NCBI GenBank assembly: GCA_016861345.1
Contig: BOLD01000012.1
Location: 33,579 to 97,578 of the forward strand
DNA length: 64,000 bases
DNA from: Oligoflexia bacterium
GTDB taxonomy: Bacteria; Bdellovibrionota; Bdellovibrionia; Bdellovibrionales; Bdellovibrionaceae
Direction of reading: 5' to 3'
Below the pieces are notes generated by a model. It was not told the DNA's origin. It saw only the letters and a list, made by a program, of their open reading frames with translations, and made no database searches. Numbering within the stretch: the stretch's first letter is position 1; each line of letters begins with the position of its first letter. The position numbers and the translations under genes were made by a program. Of the stretch, positions 45,001 through 53,587 are shown piece by piece.

Positions 45001-46496
45001 GAAAGGCTCCCAAAACTTCGCTGAGCAGTTTCAAAATCACTAAAATGAATTTTTTCTGTTCCGATAATTTGATAATCCTCGTGTCCTTTGCCTGCAATGA
45101 GAACCACATCATCAGGCCGAGCAATGCGGAGCGCCTGTTCGATGGCCAGCTTTCGATCCGGCTCAACCAGAGGTTTTGTTTTCGTTATTCCCTTTAGAAT
45201 CTCATTAATAATGGCCTTCGGATCTTCCGTGCGCGGATTATCCGAAGTGATTATCACTTCGTCAGAATATTTCTCAGCAATTTGAGCCATCACGGGCCGC
45301 TTTCCCTTGTCGCGATCACCGCCACATCCAAAAAGTGTTAAAATTCGACCCGACAGATTGTTCTCTTTTTTCACTCTGAGCAAAGATAATAGCACATTTT
45401 CAAGAGCATCGGGACTGTGGGCATAGTCCACAAAAACATGAATACCTTTTGAATTCGGTACAGATTGCAATCGGCCCGGAATGCCCGGAAATTGAGCCAA
45501 AAATTTTATACTATAAGGAACCGGTATCCCCAACGAAGCGGCAGAGGCAATCACTCCGACAGCATTGTACACATTGTGGGTTCCGCACAAAGGCAAAATC
45601 ACTGGATAGTGCCCAAAGGGAGTCCACATCTCAAACTCTGTTCTCTCAAAATCAGCTCTACGTATTTTAAAAGAAAAATCCGCATGCTTGGTTGTTCCAT
45701 AAGTCCACAGTCCGCTGACCCCTGCGACCCGAAGCTGACGTCCCCATTTGTCATCAATGTTAATCACTGCAAACTGAGGAACCTTAGAGGACTTCCAAAG
45801 AAGTTCATTAAAAAGCCTTTGCTTCGCTTTAAAATATTCCTTCATCGTTTGATGATAATCCAAATGGTCCAAACTTAAATTTGTAAATAAAACTGTGTTG
45901 AACATCACGCCATCGGCTCGATGCTGCTCGAGAGCGTGGCTAGAGACCTCCATGGCAATGGCCTTGGCTCCTGCATCCTTCATTTCTTTTAAGCGAGATT
46001 GAAGCTCAATCGGTCCCGGAGTTGTCATCTCAGTTGGCCAAATCTGATCTTTGAGGTGGTGATTTATCGTGCCGATGACTCCGGTTGGAAATCCAACGCT
46101 GTTCAAAATATGTTCCATCAAATACGTGCAAGAAGTCTTTCCATTTGTCCCCGTAACGCCAAAACACAAAAGTCGAAAAGAGGGATCACCATAAAAGCGA
46201 CCCGCAAGTTTATCTAAGGCCTCTCTCGAATTTGAAACCTGAAGCACGACTCCTTTAAAATCACTGGGCACTGACTTTTGATCTTCGACCACAATGGCCA
46301 GGGCTTCTTTTGCTACCACTTGATCTAAAACTGCATGCGAATCAAATTTGGTTCCGCGAATAGCAACAAAAACTGAACCCGGTTGAACCTTTCGAGAGTC
46401 CGAAACGAGATTATTGATCTCAAGTAGCGCTTTCTCTTGTGGCAACTGAAGGCTCTGATATTCAGGCAGAGCTGAAAGAAGGTCTTTAATTCGCAT
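44997..46496 (-). CDS. murE: UDP-N-acetylmuramoyl-tripeptide synthetase (meso-DAP type)
   Basis: 499 residues from the ATG at 46496; a GTG at 46511 gives five more. Adds the third amino acid of the stem peptide. P-loop GVTGTNGKTSCTYL near 115, and the specificity motif DNPRTEDP, whose DNPR sequence is associated with meso-diaminopimelate, so the cell wall is predicted to be the usual Gram-negative type. First gene of the cluster seen here; the upstream neighbour is a divergent hydrolase gene, so ftsI, ftsL, rsmH and mraZ are not adjacent. Confidence 0.95.
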   Translation of the reverse strand: MRIKDLLSALPEYQSLQLPQEKALLEINNLVSDSRKVQPGSVFVAIRGTKFDSHAVLDQVVAKEALAIVVEDQKSVPSDFKGVVLQVSNSREALDKLAGRFYGDPSFRLLCFGVTGTNGKTSCTYLMEHILNSVGFPTGVIGTINHHLKDQIWPTEMTTPGPIELQSRLKEMKDAGAKAIAMEVSSHALEQHRADGVMFNTVLFTNLSLDHLDYHQTMKEYFKAKQRLFNELLWKSSKVPQFAVINIDDKWGRQLRVAGVSGLWTYGTTKHADFSFKIRRADFERTEFEMWTPFGHYPVILPLCGTHNVYNAVGVIASAASLGIPVPYSIKFLAQFPGIPGRLQSVPNSKGIHVFVDYAHSPDALENVLLSLLRVKKENNLSGRILTLFGCGGDRDKGKRPVMAQIAEKYSDEVIITSDNPRTEDPKAIINEILKGITKTKPLVEPDRKLAIEQALRIARPDDVVLIAGKGHEDYQIIGTEKIHFSDFETAQRSFGSLS

Positions 46497-46558
46497 CCCC
46501 GTATTTTCCACTGCGTCTTTAGTTGCGGCAAGTACCTTTGCATGTTAAGTCCAGCCCT

Positions 46559-47245
46559 ATGCGACAAATCGGAAAAATCAAATGTTTAGATGCGACCTCG
46601 GACTCGGATTCAAGTGATAAGAATTTAATCATTCTTTTTCACGGCTACGGGGCTGATGCCTATGACCTCCAAACTCTTTCTGAGGTCATCGAGACCCCAT
46701 GGCCTTGTGACTGGATTTTTCCACAAGGAATTCTCGAGGTACCCATTGGTCCAGGGTGGACTGGCCGGGCTTGGTGGAATATCGATATGGAAGCCTTTCA
46801 AGCCGCTGCCGCCAAGGGCGAGACTCGAAATCTGGCAAATGAAAGACCCCAAGGCATGGACCGAGCCCGGGATCTTGCTTTTGAAATGGTCGAGAAACTC
46901 AAAGTACCTTGGAATAAAATTATTTTGGGCGGCTTTAGTCAGGGCTCGATGCTAGCCACTGATCTTTTTCTTCGTGCACCCGAAGCCCCAAAGGGCTTGA
47001 TTATTTATTCAGGCGCTCTGGTCAATCAAGAAGAGTGGAAAGCTCTTGCTCCCAAAAGAGCCGGATCTTCTTTCTTCATGAGTCACGGAAACCAGGACAT
47101 GGTCCTGGCCCACAGGGGCGCTGCTCAACTGGAAACTGTGCTTTGTCAGGCCGGACTAAAAGGAAAGTTGATGACCTTTCAAGGCGGCCATGAAATCCCC
47201 ATGACCGCAATTCAAAAAACAAACGAGTATCTGAAAGTTCTGTAG
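46559..47245 (+). CDS. Alpha/beta hydrolase of the carboxylesterase/phospholipase family
   Basis: 228 residues from the ATG at 46559; an in-frame TTG at 46523 is an alternative, and neither has a strong ribosome site. The oxyanion region ILFHGYGADAYDL, nucleophile elbow GGFSQGSML (Ser in GFSQG) and C-terminal HGNQDMVL and GGHEIP supply Ser, Asp and His of the triad. It resembles the YpfH/EstB-type cytoplasmic carboxylesterases. The insert WTGRAWWNIDMEAFQAA is typical of this group. Transcribed divergently from murE. Confidence 0.85.
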   Translation: MRQIGKIKCLDATSDSDSSDKNLIILFHGYGADAYDLQTLSEVIETPWPCDWIFPQGILEVPIGPGWTGRAWWNIDMEAFQAAAAKGETRNLANERPQGMDRARDLAFEMVEKLKVPWNKIILGGFSQGSMLATDLFLRAPEAPKGLIIYSGALVNQEEWKALAPKRAGSSFFMSHGNQDMVLAHRGAAQLETVLCQAGLKGKLMTFQGGHEIPMTAIQKTNEYLKVL

Positions 47246-47597
47246 CCTTGTCACAAGGACCAGTATTTTGATCCAGACCTCTACTTTTTCAACCACCCTC
47301 CGATGAGAAACCGTGTGACGGTTTTTCATAAGTGCTCCTTTCGTGATAAAAGGAGTTCATCAGTGAACAGGGCCTGCGGTGAAGCAAGCCTTGTCATTTC
47401 AAAATCTGGGCTCAGTTTTCTATCAATTTATACCTTGCTGGATCAAAATATCCGGACGGATATTCCGCCTCGACCCAAGTCCATAACATCTCATAATAAA
47501 CCAGACTCAAGTTACCCTGTCTTTTTCCGAAACAATCACTGTAGCCAGGAAGGCTCGTAACAATCCAAGGATGGCGTCACATTGACGAGGGATTGTC
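47246..47597 (+). ncRNA. 352-bp hairpin-rich gap, candidate structured RNA or leader
   Basis: No convincing gene is seen here; the only sizeable frame (47303-47560) is poor. Five stems occur in order: CCTTGT/ACAAGG around a single base (47246-47258); ATGAGAAACCGT/ACGGTTTTTCAT with a 3-base loop and one G-T pair (47303-47329); CTCCTTT/AAAGGAG with a 7-base loop (47335-47355); GGCCTGC/GCAAGCC with one mismatch (47371-47390); AATATCCG/CGGATATT with a 2-base gap (47447-47464). The second is a possible terminator for the hydrolase gene. The rest could form a structured leader of the 47598 gene or a separate small RNA. Confidence 0.4.
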
Positions 47598-48275
47598 ATG
47601 ACTAAAAAAACTTTGGGTCGCGCACTCATACTCATCGGAGCACTTCTGCTCACGTCGCTTTTCGCGTGGGAAGCATTTTCTCAAGAAATTCAAATTATCG
47701 ATGTTCGAAGAAACATTCCCATGAGCGATGACGAACCTGTTTATAAAGATTTTATCATCAATGCAGGAACAAATCAGGGGCTAAAAGACAACCAAGTTGT
47801 CACAGCAAAACGAAAGCTAGGAATTAAAGATGCAACAGGGACTCAGTCTTACGGTGACATTATGGTGCCCGTGGGACAATTAAAAATCATTTTCATCAGT
47901 GACCGAATTGCGGTTGCCCGTGAATATAAAAATATTTCACGAGATGAAGAGCCAATGCTTGAGCAAACTGGAATGATGTCTGGGGATAAAATCGACACAG
48001 CTGGATCATTTATTGAGACACGAAAGTGGTCCCCTCCCAAAAAAGCTGTGATTTTACCTCCAGTTCAGGCTCAGCCTGCACTGGTTGCCTCTCCACCTGG
48101 AGCTCCACTGGCTGCCCCCGCAACGACGCCAACTCCAACACCACCACCTGTCGCTGTTGTGCCACAGACGCCAGCACCGGTTGTTTCGCCAGCTCCAGCT
48201 GTAGCGACGAAGCCAACTGAGGCTGAAAAAGTCCTTGCCAAAGAAGCAAGTTCCGAGCAAAAAGCCTTGGAATGA
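47598..48275 (+). CDS. Exported protein with FlgT-C-like domain and Pro/Ala-rich tail
   Basis: 225 residues. An N-terminal hydrophobic stretch (RALILIGALLLTSLFAWEAF) is a signal peptide or anchor. Residues ~35-125 (IINAGTNQGLKDNQVVTAKRKLG, then VGQLKIIFISDRIAVARE) have the beat of the flagellar FlgT C-terminal domain; this is tentative. From ~140 the protein is a Pro/Ala/Thr-rich linker (PPVQAQPALVASPPGAPL) ending in a Lys/Glu segment. Its stop overlaps prmA (ATGA), which is an odd pairing and suggests shared transcription rather than shared function. Confidence 0.65.
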   Translation: MTKKTLGRALILIGALLLTSLFAWEAFSQEIQIIDVRRNIPMSDDEPVYKDFIINAGTNQGLKDNQVVTAKRKLGIKDATGTQSYGDIMVPVGQLKIIFISDRIAVAREYKNISRDEEPMLEQTGMMSGDKIDTAGSFIETRKWSPPKKAVILPPVQAQPALVASPPGAPLAAPATTPTPTPPPVAVVPQTPAPVVSPAPAVATKPTEAEKVLAKEASSEQKALE

Positions 48276-49159
48276 GTTTATATTTTCGATTACGACTTTT
48301 CTCTGTTCCCACTTGGCGGGAAGAAGAGATGACACAGTTTTGCATGCAAGCAGGAGCCACTGGAATCAGCGAGGCTCTTGCTTATGTTCAACCCGATTTG
48401 ACCTATGACCCCAGTATCGTTCCCGTTAAATCACATGACTTAGATATTTACTTTCTTGAAAAACCTAGCGATGAGTTTCTGAAAAATCTTGAAACCAACT
48501 TTCCTCAAGCTCGGTTTCAAGTCTTTGAAGAAGAAAATAAGGATTGGCTTGCTGAATGGAAAAAAGGATTTGAGCCCTTTAAACTTGTTGGACCCTATTG
48601 GGTAGTCCCCTCGTGGTTTGACTCACCAGTCGCCCCCGAACATACCATCAAAATTGATCCAGGAATGGCCTTTGGCACCGGCACTCATGCGACAACAAAA
48701 ATGGCTTCTTATTTTGTTCACAAGATCTGCACGAAGCTTTCCCATCTTGAAAATTTAAGCTTGATTGACGTAGGAACAGGAACTGCCATTCTCGCTATGC
48801 TCGCCAAGCTTCACGGAGTTGGGACAGTTGTCGGCGTTGAAATTGATCCCGAAGCCAGACGAGTCGCCCGAGAAAATATTAAGCTCAATAACTTAAACGA
48901 GATTACCGTTCCTGATCTTCTCATCGAAGAAGTTGATGAGACCTATGACATCGTTGTTGCCAATATCATTGACGGAGTTTTGGTCGAAATAAAACCGCAC
49001 CTATTGAATGTTTTAAAACCTGGTGGTCACTTATTCCTGACTGGTATTCTTGTTGAACGCGAAGACGGGTTTATGGAACGTTTTATGGCCGATACTAATC
49101 TGAAAGTCATTCGTCGCATTGAAGAAGACGAATGGGTGGGATACTGGTTGCAGTCATGA
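48272..49159 (+). CDS. prmA: Ribosomal protein L11 methyltransferase
   Basis: 295 residues. Trimethylates ribosomal protein L11 using S-adenosylmethionine. PGMAFGTGTHATT precedes the SAM site DVGTGTAIL, followed by GVEIDPEARRVARENI and the catalytic NPPY-like position VVANIIDGVLV. The second Gly-rich motif reads GTGT rather than the more common GSG(S) form, a mild variation. It overlaps both neighbours by 4 bp, giving a coupled prmA-rsmE unit as in many bacteria. Confidence 0.93.
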   Translation: MSLYFRLRLFSVPTWREEEMTQFCMQAGATGISEALAYVQPDLTYDPSIVPVKSHDLDIYFLEKPSDEFLKNLETNFPQARFQVFEEENKDWLAEWKKGFEPFKLVGPYWVVPSWFDSPVAPEHTIKIDPGMAFGTGTHATTKMASYFVHKICTKLSHLENLSLIDVGTGTAILAMLAKLHGVGTVVGVEIDPEARRVARENIKLNNLNEITVPDLLIEEVDETYDIVVANIIDGVLVEIKPHLLNVLKPGGHLFLTGILVEREDGFMERFMADTNLKVIRRIEEDEWVGYWLQS

Positions 49160-49914
49160 GACGGTACTGGGTTTCAAAAGAATCCATTCAGGGCTCATTA
49201 GTCACATTCAAAGACGATGTTTTTCACCACATTTTTGATGTTTGTCGCCAGGATGTCGGTTCTCATTTTGAAGTTCTCTGTGGCGATCAAAATGCTTATC
49301 TTGTCGAAGTCACCCAGGTGGCAAAAAAATCAGCTCAAGGTAAAATCACTGAAACTCGAAAAATTCCTGAAATTCAAAAGCCTCACATCCATCTCGCTCT
49401 TTCAGTCAGTCGTTTTAATGTCATGGATGCGGTTGTGGAAAAAGCTGTTGAAATGGGCGTCCTCATACTTCACCCCTATTTTTCAGATTACAGTTTTATC
49501 AAGAAAGACCTGCCCCAGGCCAAAATCGACAGATGGAATAAAATCATCCTTTCTGCCACTCAACAATGTGGCCGGGGTGAGCTCATGAAAATTGAGCCCG
49601 CTATAAATTTAGATGAACTGCTGAAAATCTTTAACCAAAGTCCAGGTCATTTGGGTCTCTTTGCTTATGAGGGCGAAGCCCGCCAGGATATTCAGTCCTA
49701 TTTGCGGGGTTTTAAAGCCGCACATCCGAAGGATCCTATTGAAAATATTTGGATTTTTATCGGTAGTGAGGGGGGCTTCTCATCTCAGGAAGTCCAGAAA
49801 TTTCAGGACCTTAGGCTGGAATCAGTAACCCTGGGTGACCAAGTGCTCAGAGTTGAAACGGCTTGCATCGCCCTGATCTCCGTCCTAAAGTATGAGTTCG
49901 GATTGATGAAGTAA
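49156..49914 (+). CDS. rsmE: 16S rRNA m3U1498 methyltransferase
   Basis: 252 residues from the ATG at 49156, inside the prmA stop (ATGA). SPOUT-family methyltransferase for 16S rRNA U1498. RRYWVSKESI starts the PUA-like part; GSEGGFSSQEV and LGDQVLRVETA form the C-terminal SAM knot, both diagnostic. The VEMGVLILHPYFSDYS and ATQQCGRGE segments fit. The overlap arrangement with prmA is conserved widely. Confidence 0.94.
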   Translation: MRRYWVSKESIQGSLVTFKDDVFHHIFDVCRQDVGSHFEVLCGDQNAYLVEVTQVAKKSAQGKITETRKIPEIQKPHIHLALSVSRFNVMDAVVEKAVEMGVLILHPYFSDYSFIKKDLPQAKIDRWNKIILSATQQCGRGELMKIEPAINLDELLKIFNQSPGHLGLFAYEGEARQDIQSYLRGFKAAHPKDPIENIWIFIGSEGGFSSQEVQKFQDLRLESVTLGDQVLRVETACIALISVLKYEFGLMK

Positions 49915-49942
49915 TCATGAGACCAACGATGAAGGAGGGGCC

Positions 49943-50722
49943 ATGACGGATCCTTTCGAAGAATTTGAGTTTAAGCCGATCACTGACGGTTTGGGATTTC
50001 ACAATAAAAACAAGGCTCTAAACGAGTCTACTCAAAGCACAGAGGCTCTTCCCGGCGCTCTTGATGAGCTTTTTGAAAAGCGGGCTTCATTAGAAATGTT
50101 GTCCGAGAATCAATCTCCAGAACTGCTTCCGGAAATCACTCCAGCTCTTCCAAGAAAACAACCTCAGGGCTACACTTCTGAAGTCACTCCAGCTTCTCAA
50201 AAAGTAGATGAAATTCTGAAGACACTGAATGGTCGAAAAAAATTGGATTTCACAGAATCAAAAAGAACTGCGCAAACAACTGAAGCTGTTAAGCCCGCAC
50301 TGATGAAAACCGTCACTGCATTTTCTGCTGCTCTTCTTGATGGAATGCTCGTCACCGCAGCTTATCTATCTTGTTTGATTGTTCTGCTTCTTGTTACAAA
50401 GGTGGATCTCTTTGCAAATATCGCAAGCCCTGATGATCAGGGCATGGTCTATGTTGCGCTTGCAGGTCTGCTGGGGGCTCTGTCATGGATTTACCTGACT
50501 GCAACTCGAATTTTCTTAGGCCACACTCCTGGAGAATGGGTCTTTGATCAAACTCTTGGGGAGCCCAACACTGTTGGCTCTGCAGAGTACTCTTTAAAAG
50601 TCGCTGTTCGCTCAGCCATTGTTGTGGCAACCGGATTTATTTTGTTCCCCTTGCTTTCAAAAATTTTCCGTCGTGACCTTCTTGGGGCCATGTTAGGAAT
50701 CGAACTCTTCAAGAAAGCCTAA
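49943..50722 (+). CDS. RDD-like membrane protein
   Basis: 259 residues; GGAGGGG before the ATG at 49943. The first ~110 residues are hydrophilic. Three to four membrane segments follow: LLDGMLVTAAYLSCLIVLLL, VYVALAGLLGALSWIYLTA, and SAIVVATGFILFPLL. FLGHTPGEWVFDQTL and FRRDLLGAMLG match the RDD-domain pattern. RDD proteins are of unclear function, possibly Na+/H+ transport. Located between rsmE and the nucleotidyltransferase gene (5-bp gap), so probably one operon with them. Confidence 0.75.
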   Translation: MTDPFEEFEFKPITDGLGFHNKNKALNESTQSTEALPGALDELFEKRASLEMLSENQSPELLPEITPALPRKQPQGYTSEVTPASQKVDEILKTLNGRKKLDFTESKRTAQTTEAVKPALMKTVTAFSAALLDGMLVTAAYLSCLIVLLLVTKVDLFANIASPDDQGMVYVALAGLLGALSWIYLTATRIFLGHTPGEWVFDQTLGEPNTVGSAEYSLKVAVRSAIVVATGFILFPLLSKIFRRDLLGAMLGIELFKKA

Positions 50723-50727
50723 TCACA

Positions 50728-51192
50728 ATGGGCAAGGTTTGCTCCTGGGAAGAACTAGAAACCAACCTTGCTCCCCTTCGCGGAAAAAAGAAAATTGTTT
50801 TTACAAATGGATGTTTTGACCTGCTTCACGTGGGTCATGTTCGATACTTGCAAGAGGCAAAAAGCCTTGGCGATATTCTTGTCGTGGCACTCAACACTGA
50901 TGAAAGCGTGAAATTGCTCAAGGGCCCCACTCGTCCTGTGCAAAATGAAAGTGACCGGGCCGAAATCCTTGCCGCTCTTGGCTGTGTTGATTTTACGACT
51001 TTATTTAGTGAGCAAACTCCGGCAAACATCATTCAAGTTGTCAAACCAGACATCTTGGTCAAAGGCGGAGATTGGAAAATTGAACAAATTGTAGGCGCTG
51101 ACTTTGTTCAATCCTACGGTGGCAAAGTCTACTCTTTGAACTTTGTCGACGGAAAATCCACAACAAACCTGATTCAAAAAGCAAAAAGTTAA
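50728..51192 (+). CDS. ADP-heptose synthase-type nucleotidyltransferase (HldE C-terminal type)
   Basis: 154 residues. Cytidylyltransferase-like fold: TNGCFDLLHVGHVRYL with HxGH motif (~33-36), ALNTDESVKLLKGPTRPV, and GGDWKIEQIVGAD. It is the stand-alone adenylyltransferase half of HldE (RfaE2), which makes ADP-D-glycero-D-manno-heptose for LPS core. The kinase half (HldE N-terminal domain) is not in the window. It forms a short tandem with the RDD-like gene. Confidence 0.88.
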   Translation: MGKVCSWEELETNLAPLRGKKKIVFTNGCFDLLHVGHVRYLQEAKSLGDILVVALNTDESVKLLKGPTRPVQNESDRAEILAALGCVDFTTLFSEQTPANIIQVVKPDILVKGGDWKIEQIVGADFVQSYGGKVYSLNFVDGKSTTNLIQKAKS

Positions 51193-51195
51193 GCA

Positions 51196-51933
51196 TTAAA
51201 AACGATATCCGACTTTTGCGGAATAAGCTGGTTGAGTGTAGCGATTAATTTCAAGAGCCAAGAACCATTTATTAAATTTTAAATTTAGCCCCACCAGATA
51301 ATGAGTGTCATTGAGACTTTCATTTAATGTTTCGCCTGTGCTGGTGACTCCACCAGCTCCGCCCATAAAGGTGCCTTGAGTTTTCAAATAGCCCGCACCA
51401 AAATACAAAGTCACATCATCCACATTAAAACCTGAAACCAGATCAAGTCCCTGGGTGTTTGCGACAATCAAGTTCTGAAAATTTGTACTGGTCCCATGTA
51501 AATTTAAACTTAAATGAACAGGCAAGTATTCGCCCTGAAAAAATCCATATCGAACCATAGCTCCAAAATTAGAAATTTCTTCTGATTGTCCAAACGGAGT
51601 AAACTGTAAAAATAGATCTAAATTATTGTAGAGCCCCTTACCAAAAGTGAGCACCGAGTAAGAGATTTCGCCCTGCTGTGGACTCTTTGCACCTAAACGT
51701 GAAATTTCCGCAGTTGAGATGACCTCGTTCGTTAGTCCAAACTCAACCCCTGAGTAGCCGCCCAAAGGAAACGTGTCCCCCAAAATTTTCATTGATGAGC
51801 CCATCCCCAGAATTTCAAGAGCTGACCTTCGATCCTGAGCAGATAAATTTGTGGGAATATTGATTTTTGCAGCTGAAATTTGAGCCACGCATAAAAGAAG
51901 AACTACAACTATACCGAACCAAAGCGATCGCAT
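51196..51933 (-). CDS. Exported outer-membrane barrel protein
   Basis: 245 residues with a signal peptide (GIVVVLLLCVAQISA). The mature part is beta-rich with aromatic/polar alternation (GEFGL-type strands: SYSVLTFGKGLYNNLDLFLQF, VDDVTLYFGAGYL) and ends YSAKVGYRF, a typical barrel end. No specific family recognised. It ends next to the nucleotidyltransferase in convergent orientation. The 46-bp gap upstream holds part of a TCTAGA hairpin (see 51965-51985). Confidence 0.7.
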   Translation of the reverse strand: MRSLWFGIVVVLLLCVAQISAAKINIPTNLSAQDRRSALEILGMGSSMKILGDTFPLGGYSGVEFGLTNEVISTAEISRLGAKSPQQGEISYSVLTFGKGLYNNLDLFLQFTPFGQSEEISNFGAMVRYGFFQGEYLPVHLSLNLHGTSTNFQNLIVANTQGLDLVSGFNVDDVTLYFGAGYLKTQGTFMGGAGGVTSTGETLNESLNDTHYLVGLNLKFNKWFLALEINRYTQPAYSAKVGYRF

Positions 51934-51964
51934 ATCAAAATCATGCTCTATTCGGCAGAAGCTT

Positions 51965-51985
51965 GTCTAGATTTATTGTCTAGAC
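51965..51985. repeat. TCTAGAC-type inverted repeat at a stop codon
   Basis: GTCTAGA (51965-51971) and TCTAGAC (51979-51985) form a 7-bp stem with a 7-base loop. The TAG stop of the gene at 51980-53032 lies in the stem, as with the hairpin at 8301-8327. TTGTCTAGA is also a direct repeat here (51963-51971 and 51976-51984). There is no T-run. Confidence 0.6.
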
Positions 51986-53032
51986 CTTCAGAAGACCTTG
52001 GATATCTGTCAGAAGGCCTTGTGCATGGCTACTAAAATCACCCTGAGAGCTCAGGTACTTCAGTGTTGTCACAAAGATGGAAAAAGCCTGAGGGTTGGTT
52101 TGACCCGCAACTCCACGACCCTGACTAATTGTTCCCTGCTGAAGAGCAACAACATCCTTGGTCTCTTTGACTGCGTAATCAAGAACCTGAAGAGCCAAAG
52201 TAATTGCCGCTTTATCTTTTGACTGAAGGGCCGCTTGCAATCGAGAGAGTTTCTGTGGTTGAGCGTATGTGAGCATGATTTTCCAAACTTGAGTGCGAAG
52301 TGTCTCACTTAATTTTGAATAATATTTTGAAAGATAGATAAAGGCTTGTGGGTCTTGATCTTGAGTCAAGATATAAAGACCAATCTTCTTTCTTTCTTCA
52401 TTTTGATCTTGAAGTAGTTCGAAAGTAACTTCATAAAAGTCTTCATCCTTCAAATATCCCTTTAAATGGGCCTTTAAGAAATTTGAAGCCATAGATGAAT
52501 TTGGGTGGGCCTGAAGAGCGTTTCTCCACTGCTGCTTCGTTAATTTAAAATCTGAATCATTTTCTTCATCATCAGTGGATTTTTTGGCATCACTTTTCTT
52601 TGTTTCATTTAAAGTTGTATAAGTTGGAACCTGTGAATCAGAAAATCGATTATCAAACCCTGTCATGGTCGACTGATCACCCTCAATCACATCCACACTT
52701 AAACTCCCTTTTTTCTGAGAACTTGACTTCGCAGCTGTCTTTGTCGCTTTCTTCTTTTGAGCGTCAGCTTGTTTTTTCTTATCGTCTTTCTTCGCCTCAG
52801 CTGCCTTTTGCTTTGCAATCTCTTCATTTCTCAAAACTTGTCGGTCAATCTCACGACCATTGAGATCAAAATCAGATCCGTATTCTTTAGGCCGAGGCAT
52901 TTCATACGAATAATTCGTCAAATCTTTCACATGAGTATCGCGCGAGAAGTTCAGCTTTGCCCAAACCGAAGCAACAACAACGGCTGTGACCACTCCCCAG
53001 AACAATATTTTGTTTGATTGACTGTTTTCCAT
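51980..53032 (-). CDS. Membrane-anchored protein with Lys-rich linker and helical-repeat domain
   Basis: 350 residues from the ATG at 53032, preceded by GAGG with 6-base spacing; an upstream in-frame start adds 16 residues but lacks a ribosome site. One membrane segment near residue 10-25 (LFWGVVTAVVVASVWA), then a Lys/Ala-rich linker (~75-110) and a Ser/Asp-rich stretch. From ~165 the protein is a helical solenoid-like domain (HPNSSMASNFLKAHLKGYL, FIYLSKYYSKLSETL, LQAALQSKDKAAITLALQVLDYA), which resembles HEAT-type repeats. Probably periplasmic. Function unknown. Confidence 0.7.
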   Translation of the reverse strand: MENSQSNKILFWGVVTAVVVASVWAKLNFSRDTHVKDLTNYSYEMPRPKEYGSDFDLNGREIDRQVLRNEEIAKQKAAEAKKDDKKKQADAQKKKATKTAAKSSSQKKGSLSVDVIEGDQSTMTGFDNRFSDSQVPTYTTLNETKKSDAKKSTDDEENDSDFKLTKQQWRNALQAHPNSSMASNFLKAHLKGYLKDEDFYEVTFELLQDQNEERKKIGLYILTQDQDPQAFIYLSKYYSKLSETLRTQVWKIMLTYAQPQKLSRLQAALQSKDKAAITLALQVLDYAVKETKDVVALQQGTISQGRGVAGQTNPQAFSIFVTTLKYLSSQGDFSSHAQGLLTDIQGLLKV

Positions 53033-53043
53033 ATAACACCTCA

Positions 53044-53059
53044 CTGCTCTAATGAGCAG
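53044..53059. repeat. CTGCTC/GAGCAG inverted repeat upstream of the 53032 gene
   Basis: CTGCTC (53044-53049) and GAGCAG (53054-53059) pair around a 4-base spacer just upstream of the ribosome site. It could be a small operator or leader hairpin. Confidence 0.4.
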
Positions 53060-53212
53060 AACCTGTGCCAGCCAACTCAAATATATGAATTCTCAGTGCT
53101 TCAGACTGATACAAAACCCGCAAGTGACGTAAGTTGTCGCCGAATCGCTAAGTTCACAACAGCCGTGAGGGTGCATACTTGAACACCTGTCTCAAAATGA
53201 GATTCAATAATC

Positions 53213-53587
53213 CTACTTCCGACAGTAGGGACACCAACCAGGGCGTGGACCAATAGAGGGAAATTGGCGGCACACATCGGGGCGACGATCGTAGACTGTG
53301 CACAATCGTGTTTGAGGATGCAGATAAAGACAATCCCCATTCGGACGAGAGACAAACATAAAAAGATCTGTGCCTTCGCGGTAAGAAAGAACAACGCCTT
53401 CTTTGATGAGTCGCTTTGCTAATTTTTTAGGCGATGTTTGAAGCTCATCTTCGGTGGCTAAACCTAATCGGACCAAGTCAGATCCTTTGACCTCGACAGG
53501 CATCATACAACAAGAGCCCCGACAATCACTGCAAAGTCCATTTCGATATTTCACCCAGGTCGATGGGCGATCTTTGTCCACTTTCAT
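53213..53587 (-). CDS. YkgJ-type Cys-cluster protein
   Basis: 124 residues from the ATG at 53587, chosen because an upstream start extends past the near-symmetrical leader described at 53586-53671. Eight Cys in the pattern C-x2-C-x3-CC then C, C, C and C-x2-C (LCSDCRGSCC, GDCLYL, RLCTVY, DVCRQF, WCPYC), the zinc/iron-binding cluster of the YkgJ family. Such proteins are small metal-binding proteins of unknown role. No signal peptide. Confidence 0.85.
   Translation of the reverse strand: MKVDKDRPSTWVKYRNGLCSDCRGSCCMMPVEVKGSDLVRLGLATEDELQTSPKKLAKRLIKEGVVLSYREGTDLFMFVSRPNGDCLYLHPQTRLCTVYDRRPDVCRQFPSIGPRPGWCPYCRK

Noticed and set aside
47303..47560. 85-residue plus-strand frame
   Set aside because: No ribosome site or protein-like composition; it covers hairpins in a gap region, so I treat the region as non-coding.
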